Source of the DNA: Trifolium pratense | Taxonomy: Eukaryota > Streptophyta > Magnoliopsida > Fabales > Fabaceae | Direction: 5' to 3' | DNA length: 64,000 nucleotides | NCBI RefSeq assembly: GCF_020283565.1 | Contig: NC_060062.1 | Span: 27,712,251 to 27,776,250, forward strand | In this document: one piece after another, positions 23,668-34,435 of the stretch | Numbering within the stretch: the stretch's first letter is position 1 | Layout of the letters: the number at the start of each line of letters is the position of its first letter | Notes under the pieces: model-generated | What the model was told of the DNA's origin: nothing | Databases searched by the model: none | What the model saw: only the letters and a program-made list of their open reading frames with translations | Program-made: the position numbers and the translations under genes

Positions 23668-23784
23668 TTTTTGAAGAAGCTAAATTAGCCCGCCCAAATT
23701 GACATCAGAGAGAATCGAACCTCATACCTCAAGAGGAGCACACTCTTAGGTCTCAAGCCAATACCAATGCACCAATCCAAGTCT
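23668..23784 (-). mobile_element. SINE, minus strand, with A tail
   Basis: Read on the minus strand: a head with GGTGCATTGGTATTGGC, a B box GGTTCGATTCTC, a body, then an A-rich tail (complement of the T run at 23668-23678). tRNA-derived by its box spacing. Confidence 0.6.
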
Positions 23785-25173
23785 TACACTCCATACTGTT
23801 CTAATTAGTAAATTTAAACAATTATTAATAATAAAAACAAACCTCATAAAGTAACATATGTATCTATTTCATCAATCAAGCCAATTAGCACTCATAAGAA
23901 TCAATTTATCTAACAATTTAAACTACTAATATACATGGCATTCAATGATAAATCTTCTCAATATATGCATTTAGTCTATTTTCATCACAAACATAAAGAC
24001 CCCACATTCAACTAAAGTTCATATATATCCTCAATCTTGAACTACACTACAACATGTATATACACATAAATACATGTTAATTTGTAAATTTATGTTATAC
24101 CCTCTCATTCAAGCATTTTCTCAAACATTTGGTGCACATAAATCAAACTAAAAATACAAACCCTATGCCCTAACTTTAATTAACATCCTAAATTCATGGA
24201 ATTCAAAACCTAATCAAAACCCTTGTTCAAAACATAATCACGAAAATAATCCAAAGCAAGAAAATGAGAGATGAGAGTTATTATTTTGAAATCTTACCTG
24301 TATGATTGAAAGATTCGAAAATTTCCAACCTAAAACCTTTGTTCTCGTAGCGCCTCATAAGATTCGAAACTGATTGAATGAAACCCTTGTTAGCCGTTTT
24401 TGTCCCTAAAATTCAATTTTCTTCAAAGTGATGAAGTGTATGGGGTTTCGCCGGTATAATACACCACTTCGGTTCGTAAGAACCAAAGACTAGCAATTTC
24501 GTAAGTTACAATACGAATCGAAGCAAGTTCGGGTCTTAATTTACGAAGTCATGGGTTTTCTTGTTTCTTGCCATTTTCGACCTCGTGTTGTAGCCATAGA
24601 ACACTACTTCGGTACCTGCGAAACGAACTGGAGCGTATTCGTATTATGTAATACGAAATATTTGGCGTTTCGGATTGTATGAACCAAATTAATCTAGGTC
24701 GAAAAATAGGGGTATTTTAGGATTTTTGGGGGTGTAAGAGCAATATGGGGGCCTAAAAAGCAATTTTCATTAGTCTATTGGTTCCTTAAAGACATTTTAG
24801 GTTTCACAGTGGTCCCTTAAAAAAAAGTCCGGATTGGTCCCTTAAATAAAAAAGGCCCGGATTGGTCCTTAAAGACATATGTTTGTCATATTGGTCATTT
24901 TCGTTAAATTTTAACTCCAAATATAACAAAATATTTCACTAGTTAAAATTTTAAAAATTAATAAGGTTTTTTGTGGACCACTTATGCTTAATAATATCCA
25001 TAATTTAGTCAACTAAAACTAACGTTTTTTGTAAAAAAAATTGACGGAAAGGACCAATGTGAGAAACATATGTGTTTTTAAAGGACCAATCCGAACCGTT
25101 TTTTCTTTAAGAAATCATTGTGAAACCTAAAATGTCTTTAAGGAATTAATAGACTAATTATTAATTAAGCCTT

Positions 25174-25665
25174 AATTGATCAACCGCACTGGTAGACACT
25201 AGACATTGAATATAAACGAAAAAATAGCCTAAATACTACTTCTAACATAATTTGGATAGTATTAGATTTCATCCTCATTGCTAACATTGTATACAAAAAT
25301 AAATAAATAATTAACTTTAATACTATCTTAGGGGTAACTAGCCTTTTTTTTTTTAATTTTATACAATAGTTTTCTGGAGATAAGTAAATTAGTTTAACCT
25401 TTAACGACTAGTGGAAAAATAAAATAGAATACGGATAAGCGATAGTAGATTCATCCAATTCCCATGTGTTATTCTCAATATGAACATTAACTACCTCATG
25501 ACATAAAGATTGAAGGCCTTTTAAATTTATAATAACATAATGTATATGCTAGTTCCTTCAATAATTTTAAGGCCATTCATCACAATGGTTTAGCCACCAT
25601 TCCCATAGTACAAATAGATGATTACAATGCTCGTCATTAACAAAATGTGATAGAAATTAAGCACA
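25174..25665. other. 3' flank of TFIIA gene
   Basis: Presumed 3' UTR and downstream DNA of the minus-strand TFIIA gene, AT-rich, with no other gene seen. Confidence 0.4.
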
Positions 25666-28600
25666 TTATTGATTGAGCAACTTTGAGTCACATGCCACTA
25701 TTTTAACCCGTCCAACAGTCTCTTGCTTGTCTTCATTCTTAAACAAAGCATCTTGCAAGATGAAGGTCCAAACATTGTCGCAAAATCTGTATGTATGGAG
25801 ATGTCCCTGTGATTCAAAAGTGAAAAGAAAAAGGTAAATAATTATGATAATTAATTATGCAGACTTGAGCTTCACCAAAATCATATATATGCAGTATCAA
25901 ACATAAAAAATGTTAAGGTGTTGTTGGATGATTCACTACACGCAAGTTGTTGAATTAAGAGCTACCAAAAATGCCGGCAACGTAAACGAAATGGCACCCA
26001 CATCCAAATTAATATTCTATGAAACAAAAAACAGTGCAATTTAAACATGCATTCACGCAACATAGTGAAAACAGTGGTGCCAAATCATGGAAATCAACTC
26101 TCAAAAAATTATCTGGTCATCTTAAACTATGTTGGAGCCATGAGAAAAAATAAGACTACACGAGAGGCATTAAACTATTAATATAGTGTTCAATTGGTTA
26201 TGTGGTTCAGGTAACATTTTATCTTAAAACCCCAAAGATTTAATTCCAATATGTTGATATTCTGCTATGGTCCTCTAAATCAATATAAGAAACTAAGATC
26301 CTAGAAAATTCAAAGATCAGCTAAAGAAATATTTTATGAGACAAACACAAACCTAGAATATTTAGTTAGAGGTATGACAGGGATGACTGTAACATCAATT
26401 TACCCATATAAAACTATTCTGTAGTTCGCGTCAATTAAATCAAAAGCTTTCCATTTTCTGTTCCCTATATACATTCATCGTGAGAACTAAAACAAACCCG
26501 TTCAACAAGACATTTCCACAGAGAAAATTGCTTCATAAACAAACTACAGTTGTTATATTCAACATGAGACATACAATAATAGTATACACCGTCACTACCC
26601 ATCAAAGTCTACTTAGTCTTTGCCCATCCCCTCAAAAAGAGATGAAAAAAAATGGGAGACTGAAAGAGTATGGAGGAAAAGGCTGCAACAAATGATAAAA
26701 GTCTTGATCAAATAAATGGTCTCAATGGTAGTCAGAAGACTTAAAAGTATGGAAATCATGATTTGGAGAGGGTGTCTCTAAGTGTAAGAAATTTATATAT
26801 TTCGACACTAAATTTGATATTTCAACACTTCATTAAAAAATTTCTGAATTTCAGTGTCTCAGAACCACCATAGAACAAAATTTGCAATTGAATCTCAAAC
26901 AAAAACAGAGGAGAAAAATAGGAAAAGGAGAAAGAGTTTTTAAACAAAAGAAAAAATAAGACGTCTCTTTCAAGGTGTGAAATGAAAAATATTCTCTTGC
27001 TTCGGACTCCTAATTATAACTGTAAATACAAGGAAAACGCAAGAGAAAATATACGAATAAAATTACTGCAGTCCCTCTTCATAAAAGATATTGTAACACT
27101 GATTATCAAGATCAGCATGATATATACTCAATTCTCAAAGATTACATATAAATGTTACTCCTTGTGCTAAAAATAATGCATGTTAACAGCCATTGTGTAC
27201 CTTCTTAGAAATGAGTATTGGACCTAACTCATCCTTACAAAATCGGCTTGTAAGGTGAGGATTGCCTCTAGTATATAAACACTTGGTCAGGCCATATCTC
27301 AACCGATGTGGGACTCTTAACACACCCCCTCACGCCCAGCACTATTGGGCTTGGTGCGTGGATATAAACGGTAGGTGGCCCAACGGATCGGGGAGAGACT
27401 CTGATACCATCTTAGAAATACCTCAACCATAGAAAACAGGAGGAAAAAAAAAATCATTTTTAAAGATAACGAGAAAATATCCTGAACAAATCTATTGATT
27501 GGCACCAGAAACAGTCAGACGCTTATGACCCATTAACTGAAGAAGAGAAAACAGGCATCATTTAGCAGCAGACACACCACTGAGTTAGCACACAAATCAC
27601 AGGACAAATTTCTTCAAAGGATACTGTAAAGGGATGCCAGTTTTACGAATTTGAAAAGCTAGGAAAGGGATAATGTGTTTCAGAAAAAAGTGGTATTCAT
27701 GGCACAGCCAATTACAAAAATTTCCAAGCAATTCATGGCCAGAGAGCAAGGAGCCATAGGAAAGTTTGTGAACAAGTATCAGATAACTGACAGAAGAAGC
27801 GTGAAAAAGTGAGGAAGAGGATCAGGAAAACTTCCATGTGAAGTGTAATTAAAATTTACTTGTATCCATTATATCAAAGTGAAATCAAAGGTGAGGATTT
27901 AGAATAACTCTTGGAGACATGGTTGTCAAACTCAAGATCCCACCTAAGATCATTTTGGAATAGGGAAATTGTAAATCACAGGATTTCAACAGGGATCCTA
28001 AGATCCTACCATAAATATTAAATAAATTTTATTCTAAAAATATAATAATATAATTGAAATATATATTATATTTATTGTATTTCAAATATTTTGATATTCG
28101 TATTAAATTTAACAGTTATTATGAAAAAAGGATGATGTGATGCTGAAAATAAAGCCCATAAATATACACCAGAAAAGATAAACACTAATTGAAAGGTAAC
28201 ATTAATTGACACGGCCATTGGATTGAAAGTTCCAATTAATTGTTCAAGCTGGTGAGATTTCATACAATTTGAAAGCTAAACACTAATTGATATTTTATCT
28301 TATTAACTATTTTATCATATAACTCATAAAAATTAATAATCTTGAATATAAATACATCAACCTTTGTACCGCGTGCCCCAACCCCTCCACCCACACACAT
28401 GCGCGCCTATTTGTTCCTTAGTTTGAAGTCTGGTATTACCAAAATAGGAAGGGCCGGTACATGCGACTCGAGGGTAACTCTCATACTCCATTCAAAAACT
28501 CTCTGTATGTGTGTTTGTGTGAGGACAAAGCCCTCATAACTTATTGAGAAGAAAATAAAACTACAACATGCAGTTACCCTACAAATAGCTAGAGCTCAGA

Positions 28601-29014
28601 ACAAGCCACTTCCAGTCCTAACTACAAGCAACCAACAAAAGAGCAAACAGCCCTAAGCATATCCTAACAACAACAAGTCAACAACCGTCATTCAACACAT
28701 CACACTACATAACAAAAGATAAGCAGCAAACAAAATAATCAGCTTTACCTTGATAGAAACTTTGCTCCTAACCTTCGTTTCCAGAGCCTCAGTCATAGAC
28801 TACAAAATCCTCATGCAACCAAAATTAATTAAATTAAACAACCAGATCTAGAAACCAGAAACCTAGCACCAAATCCAAAACCTACCTTATCAAACTGAAC
28901 AAGAATCTGAATCGCATGCTCAGGACTAAGAGTTCCAGCCTGAACCATCTCATCCAAAGTCTCAGTAAGGCATGTTCCGATCTCCGACCTACGATAAAGT
29001 TCGAACGTCGCCAT
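25666..29014 (-). CDS. Transcription initiation factor IIA small (gamma) subunit
   Basis: Three exons: 28886-29014, 28749-28799 and 25666-25806, joined by GT-AG introns in phase 0 to give exactly 106 aa, the usual plant length. The protein starts [20 protein letters not shown] and ends [10 protein letters not shown], matching plant TFIIA-S over its full length. The N-terminal helical half covers exon 1 and exon 2, and the beta-barrel half is in exon 3 ([20 protein letters not shown]). TFIIA stabilises TBP on the TATA box in the nucleus. Residue 39 is valine, the ordinary state at the site changed to glutamate in rice xa5. Intron 2 is 2.9 kb and hosts a TRIM remnant and other repeats, while intron 1 is only 86 bases. 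Intact as far as the sequence shows. Confidence 0.96.
27203..27425 (-). mobile_element. TRIM (miniature LTR retrotransposon) remnant in TFIIA intron 2
   Basis: On the minus strand: a Met-tRNA type primer-binding site ATGGTATCAGAG (complement at 27399-27410), a short non-coding internal region, a purine tract GTGAGGGGGTG, then an LTR-like 120-bp block starting TGTTAAGAGTCCCACATCGG and ending TTTCTAAG (27203-27322). The sequence before the PBS also ends TTTCTAAG, so the other LTR is present only as a stub. The internal region is under 100 bases and codes for nothing, as in TRIMs. Confidence 0.7.
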
Positions 29015-29345
29015 TCTACCTTTAAAAACGCGATCTACATCGAAAAAACAAACATTATAATACTTTTTCTGAAACAGATACGAAAAATCAAGAAAAAAAT
29101 GAAAGACAATGATTATAATAATTAACGATTATGATGATGAAAAATTGAAGAACAGTATGTGATGAAGATGAGGAAGATCTAGGGATTGAGATCGGAATTA
29201 CAAATTCGGAGTAGCGTTGTTGTTCTTTGTGGTGTTGGTTGTTCTTCTTCAGTTAACGTTCGGGTTTGTTGAATGCGTTTGCGAGGGTAGAAATTTTGGG
29301 GCTTTTATACCTAGAATTTGGAGATGAGGGTATATATAGTGAAGG
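29015..29345 (-). promoter_or_regulatory. Leader and promoter region of TFIIA gene
   Basis: Upstream of the ATG at 29014. The minus strand holds a CTTC-rich leader with alternating AG and TC tracts, and a TATATA-like stretch at about 29331-29338. A leader intron is possible but its borders could not be fixed. Confidence 0.35.
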
Positions 29346-32019
29346 TTGGAGAATAGTTTGCAATTACAATTGTACCCTCGAAAACGTTTTTTATGGGCTT
29401 CTAATATTTTTTCTTATGGGCTGGGTTGGGCTGTCCTCGTAAACGTTTCGCTCAGTCGCGTAAGATATTGCAAATATTAATAACAATAAAGATTTTAAAT
29501 ATATTTTTAATTTTTAATCCCTCCAAAATAATGAGCTTTTAAGTTTAGTCAATAATTATTAAAAAAAAGAGTTTAATCAATGAAAAAATCTAATCAGGGT
29601 CCATTTGGATTGACTTATTTTTTAGCTTATACGAAATAATTAATGCAAATAAATAAGTTTTTATGTATTAATATAAGTTTTTTCATATAGTTTATGAAAA
29701 AATATCTTATAAAGATGCAATTTTTGTTAGTTAACACTTATGAATTAACATAAAAGTTTATGTATTTGCATAAGCAATTTTCTTAAGCTGAAAAATAAAA
29801 GTTTATTTATTTGCATAAGCAATTTTCACTTTAAAAATTGATGTTACGTAGACAAGGACCATATTGAAGGCAAAATACATCAAAAAAGAAGATGAACGTT
29901 GAGGTACTAAATTGTCTGAAAGATAAAATCACCCCCAAATATACAACCCTAAATCAATCTACATCTTCTTCACCTTCTCATTGAACTTTTATCAATCATC
30001 TCCATCACCATTTTCGTAAACATTGAAAGATGGATTCTTAAAAAGAGTAGAAAGAAAAGAAAGAGTAAAAGATGATAAAATGAAAACTAATGTTGGCAAC
30101 AAATATGAAAATGATGACAAGTTCAAGAGAGATGTAAACTCAAAGTTGAATATATTGGTTGTTTACACGAAGCTTATAAAATACTTTCTATTTGTTTTTC
30201 TTGTGATTCAACTTTTGTATATGATTGTTCATAAGTAGTATTATTGATTAATAATTGAAATTAGTGAGTGTAATATTATTGGCTAGTGAATGTGATGTAT
30301 TTTAGCTTTAATGAAAACATATTTGTTTATTTAATTTTCTTTACAAAACATATTTGTAATTAAGCTTGATATATTTATCATACTATAATTTATTTATTTA
30401 TTTAATTTTCTTTACAAAACAACTATTTATTAACTAACACAATTTAATCGTGTGTAAAAAAAAAAAAACTAACACAATTTAATCAAGCATTTTTAATGCT
30501 AAAGTTAAATATGAACCTTTTTCTTTACTAAAGATATCAAGTTTCTTAGATCATTTCTCCCATAATTTTGACCGTCCCTTTTGTGGGCCCTGGTCGGGTG
30601 TATGGTATTCCGGTAGATGCACGACACTTAGATTTCTTTAAAATGTTAAAAAGCATATGGAACATTCATCAAAGAAGACACACGATGGACGTGGCTAGAC
30701 TGATGTTGAGAAGGCCGATCGAAATTGAAATAAAACAAAAAATTCATTGAAATTGATTTGTTACAACGTAAAATAAATTAGTTTTATAGATTAGATAGAT
30801 AGCTTACATCATCTAATACACTCCATCAAATGTTTTGACTTCAAAGTGAATGAAATATTACTTTGAGCAAAATTAAATAGTACACATTAGACAGAAAAAA
30901 TAAATCAAATTTAATTAAATTAACAATAAGGACCATGAAGAAGAGCACGTTCCACATGCCGACATTTATTGACGTAATGGTGAAGAATCGGGACAGATTA
31001 TTCACCACTTTCTATTTCTACAAGTTTGAACTTAGAATGCCCATGTTTCATTTCCAGTCCTTCATGCGACCACTTAGCTACTACCACATTACCAATTTAG
31101 CAGCATAAGACAATCTCATTTGTGCATGAAAAAATCTCGTTTGAGTAGCATCTATTTCGGCTAAATATATGAAAGGAAAAAAAACTAACAAAGGAAAATG
31201 AAGAAAAAAAAATAGAAGAAAAGAGTAAGAGAAGAGAATGAGGGGAATTTATAGAAAATTTGGCTGCTTTCCTTTGGTCATGTTGTGTTATGATTGTGTG
31301 TTACGATATTGTCCACTTGATAGATCTTTGACTAATGCAGAAAATTTGACCACCAACCGGTCCACTACTTAAATAGTAGACAGTATTTTCGAAAATTCTC
31401 CAATTTTTTTATAATGTCTGTTACTTAAATAGCTGAAGGGTAAAATAGAAACTGAATAGGGGCGTAAGAACCACGAAGGACATCAATAGAAAATGGCACG
31501 TTTAGTCTCTAATATTCACAAACTTGCGATTTTGGTTCCCTAACTTTTATAATAGCACTTCTGGCCCATAATTTTAGCATTTTTTTTGCAAAAGGTTAAC
31601 CCATTGATTTTAACCAAATCAACGCACACGTGAACAAGAACTCACATGCCAGATCATGTTGATGTGACATGTGAATTGTTGTCAATGTGTGCGTTGACTT
31701 GATCAAAATTAATAAATCAACCTTTTATAAAATTGGCTAAAGCTAGGGTACTAAAAATACTATTACGAAAATGATCATGTTAAAAAGTGTGCTAAAGCAC
31801 TTGTTAAGTATACTAAAATGAAAATTAAAAACAAAATTAATGTTAAAAATATCACTTTTTATTGTTTTAATACATTGAATGCACAATTTTCATTATAAGC
31901 TTAAATAGCATTTGAGAAACACTGAATTTAACATTTTCTTTATAAAAGTTAAAATGCAAAAAATGCAATTCTATGAAAGTTAAAGACCAAAAGGACAATT
32001 TAAGTTTCTATTTTTCGTT
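29346..32019. other. Repeat-rich intergenic DNA
   Basis: 29595-29830 is an AT-rich inverted-repeat MITE-like stretch ('gcataagcaattttctTaagctg'). 31341-31450 carries palindromes of the CCACTACTTAAATAGTAG type, related to those at 4438-5020. 31498-31995 is a diverged inverted-repeat element ('ttttggttccctaacttttata' against 'atgaaagttaaagaccaaaa') with another insertion inside. Two short ORFs (30023-30238, with a C-terminal hydrophobic segment, and 30568-30750) have no recognisable family and are not called. Confidence 0.45.
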
Positions 32020-32027
32020 TATAAAAG
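32020..32027 (+). promoter_or_regulatory. TATA box of the small two-exon gene
   Basis: TATAAAAG lies 95 bases before the ATG at 32115, a distance that leaves a leader of about 60 bases. Confidence 0.5.
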
Positions 32028-32114
32028 GACTTGGTTACAAGGATATTTCATTTCATCTTCAATTAAAACTATAACTAACCATACTTAAAATAGTAGTATA
32101 GCAAGCAGATAGAC

Positions 32115-32506
32115 ATGGAAGAGATGGGTTCTTCATCTTCAACTCCTTTGCCAAATCACAACAAGACTTCTTTTGGGTCTAGCCTGAAAAAGAGTTGCCT
32201 ATCTTTTGCTGTTTCTATACAAGAAACCTTTAGATATGCAAAAGCCTTCTTTGTGGGTCAGGTAATTCGATTTTTATAGCTATAGTATATTTCAATTGTA
32301 TCATTAATTTTTAGCTATTACTTCCTCCGATTCTTTTTATAAAAAATAAAAGTGAATATTGTGTAAAAAAATAACAGGCAAAGACTATAACAGCAAAGAA
32401 TGAGAAGGAAGCAAGTGAAGCTGAACTTGAGGCTACAAAGAAACAGGTTGAGGCTGCTGATGCTGCTGAAAACATCAAGAATAGACTCAATAATCAGCAT
32501 AACTAA
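32115..32506 (+). CDS. Small plant protein of unknown function, two exons, 91 aa
   Basis: Exon 1 is 32115-32261 (49 codons, ending FRYAKAFFVGQ) with donor GTAATT. Exon 2 is 32378-32506 after acceptor AACAG, with 42 codons and a stop. The join is in phase 0. The N-terminus is serine-rich and polar (MEEMGSSSSTPLPNHNK). The middle (KSCLSFAVSIQETFRYAKAF) is amphipathic. The C-terminal half is highly charged and predicted helical or coiled coil (AKNEKEASEAELEATKKQ, then VEAADAAENIKNRL). Short plant proteins with this layout exist, but I know of no assigned function. A TATA box stands 95 bases upstream, and a partial MITE end lies in the 116-base intron. No signal peptide or clear membrane span is seen. 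Confidence 0.8.
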
Positions 32507-32970
32507 TGTTTAGCTTTTTTTAATTCATGGAACATATGTACTAGCCAGTTTCGAACAAAATATTTGTCCTTTAACATTTCATAGGAAACAACAAACATGT
32601 ATTGTAGTAGCTACTGTTTTTTTTTTTTTTTTTTATCTTTCTGGTTTTATTAATATGAGTTAGGATCCTCTCCATTTCATGTAGTTCTGTGTTTGTATCT
32701 TTCTGGAGTACTGTACTATTTTTTTTTGTCTATCATGTTTTTGTATTTTTGTATACCAAAGTTTTTTTTTTTTTGAACCAAAGTTAAGATACCAAAGTTT
32801 TTTTTTGTATACCAAAGTTAAGATACGCGTGATGACACAAACTATAAGTTTATGGGTGATTAACACGCAACACTTTTTTTCTTACCAATTTGACACGTAC
32901 CTAGTTGTTGGTCATTCTAATAGAAGAAGTACTATTAGGAATATTAATTAAGTAAAGTACTCATCTTAAA

Positions 32971-33099
32971 AATGGTCATGTTAATGTGTCTTTTAAGGAC
33001 ACATGTTAAGTTATCTAAAAATAAAAATTTAGTATTTAGGTATATAAAATATATATCATATTTACTTTCTTAACATGTGTCCTTAGGTCACATGTTAAC
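32971..33099. repeat. MITE with GTTAAYRTGT...ACACATGTTAAG ends
   Basis: The left arm 'gttaatgtgtcttttaagg' with 'acacatgttaag' is mirrored by 'cttaacatgtgtccttagg' with 'tcacatgttaac' on the right. A related copy lies at 40671-40855, and looser relatives at 31772-31925. Confidence 0.6.
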
Positions 33100-33281
33100 A
33101 TTCTCAATTTATTTTTATTTATTAGTAAAAAATACGGTCAAAATAATATCTCTAAATAATATAGAATAATTAACTGGTTCACTTATTGTATAGCAGAGAT
33201 AATATTCTATCCATATTTTTAGGGTAGGACTCGGTAGAGTTGTAAAAAATGTGCGGATTGAACCAATTTTGGATGTGTCAA

Positions 33282-33363
33282 TCCTTAAAAAAAGTTTATA
33301 GATACAATTGGACACTGATATTACACATCCTTAAAAAAGTTTATAGATATAATTGGACACTGA
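33282..33363. repeat. Tandem duplication, unit about 47 bp
   Basis: The unit 'ccttaaaaaagtttatagat' followed by 'AattggacactgatatT' occurs twice in direct orientation with only small differences. Confidence 0.65.
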
Positions 33364-33367
33364 TATT

Positions 33368-33608
33368 TTCTCTTTAGGCCTCCATATTTCTTTTTTCCCT
33401 CTGAATTTTACTTTTTGCCCTCCAATAAAAACTTCGGTTTTTACGAACCAATTTTTTTTCCTTGAAAAAAAATTTGGTTTCTTTTAATCAAATTTTTCCT
33501 GAATTTGAACTACAAAACACTTCGGTTTCTGCAAACCGGAATTTTTATCGAAGGAAAAATTAGAATATTTAGGGTATAAAAGATACATGAGAAACCTTGA
33601 GAAAACAT
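33368..33608. repeat. Mutator-type MITE relative
   Basis: The left end 'attttctctttaggcctcc' and the right end 'ccttgagaaaacatct', with internal 'acttcggtttttacgaacc' phrases, resemble the better-defined element at 38793-39051. No target duplication was verified. Confidence 0.4.
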
Positions 33609-34435
33609 CTCGAACACTTGGTCCTATTCTATTTAGCCCACATGAAAGTTGGATTGAGTTAGGCTAATCCATTGGACTTTGTGATCAACCAATTCTCAAA
33701 AAATTTGTCATTCTTGTAAAAACAAATATCAATCACCAATGGAATGAAAATCCTAAAAATTAGACGTACATTTGGCCTCTAAATGTCAAACCAAAGAATC
33801 GTTATATCTTTATAAGAAAAATGTAAATGCATTTTTTCATCTTAAATTTATACAAGATTTTAGCCCTTTCATTTCAAAATCCAGAATTTTTTGTCCTCTA
33901 TTTTTACACATTGTTTAAATTTTGGTCTCAACCAAGAATTTTTAAGAAAAAAACACAACAGTGATCTTCTTTAACCTTGAAAGCTTCAACAAGAAACACA
34001 TCGTTAATCTTAAGAGGAAAAAAAACTACTACTTCAACAAGAACATCATATGTCAAGGACCAAACCCCACAAGAACCATGGAATGAAAGAACACCTAGTT
34101 CCAATCATTTGGGACTTGGGAGCATAGCATAAGAACATGTGCCACATCAAGAAAAAGTCATGCCAAGCTATAAACGAAATCTGTTGCAGCCTTAAATCAT
34201 CAACAAGTAACACTGGTAATTTGAGCAAAAAACAAACCTCTGAAATGTCTTATCAAAGGAAAATAACAGTTACATATACAATAATTTGAACATCTATCAA
34301 GCATAACAGTTATATATACAAATTTAGACATATATGTTAACAAACGAAAATAAATAAAACTGATTTCAACCAGTGTTTTGTTGATAATGTGCTCAACATT
34401 GAAGCGCAAGTCTAGTCCACAATTATTCGGGAACC

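Larger units (their letters stand above)
21876..24769. mobile_element. Mutator-like element, non-autonomous, 2.9 kb
   Basis: Termini GAAATTTGCTTTTTAGGCCC (left) and the inverse GGGCCTAAAAAGCAATTTTC (right) form inverted repeats that extend about 50 bases with mismatches. The element is flanked by a perfect 9-bp direct repeat TTAGTCTAT at 21867-21875 and 24770-24778, which is the Mutator signature. Inside are a broken copia fragment (23207-23545), a SINE (23668-23784) and short AT-rich ORFs. No MURA-type transposase is visible. Related termini occur at 38793-39051. Confidence 0.8.
21858..25173. mobile_element. Inverted-repeat MITE split by a Mutator-like element
   Basis: The outer ends AAGGCTTAATTAGTCTAT and (inverted) AGACTAATTATTAATTAAGCCTT belong to one element. 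Its arms continue through 'ttccttaaagacattttagg' (24781 onward) and 'cctaaaatgtctttaagg' (about 25126). Without the insert it would be about 0.41 kb. Non-coding. Confidence 0.7.
32507..34435. other. Repeats and 3' flank of NUF2
   Basis: Contains an inverted-repeat MITE (32971-33099), a 47-bp tandem duplication (33282-33363) and a Mutator-type MITE-like stretch (33368-33608). The part just before 34436 is probably NUF2 3' UTR. No other gene was recognised. Confidence 0.45.

Noticed and set aside
30023..30238. 71-aa ORF with charged N-terminus and C-terminal membrane-like segment
   Set aside because: Low-complexity Lys/Asp-rich N-terminus, no homologue recalled, no TATA box or splice support; could be real, but I cannot support it.
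30568..30750. 60-aa ORF MTVPFVGPGRVYG...
   Set aside because: No recognisable domain and no flanking exons found.
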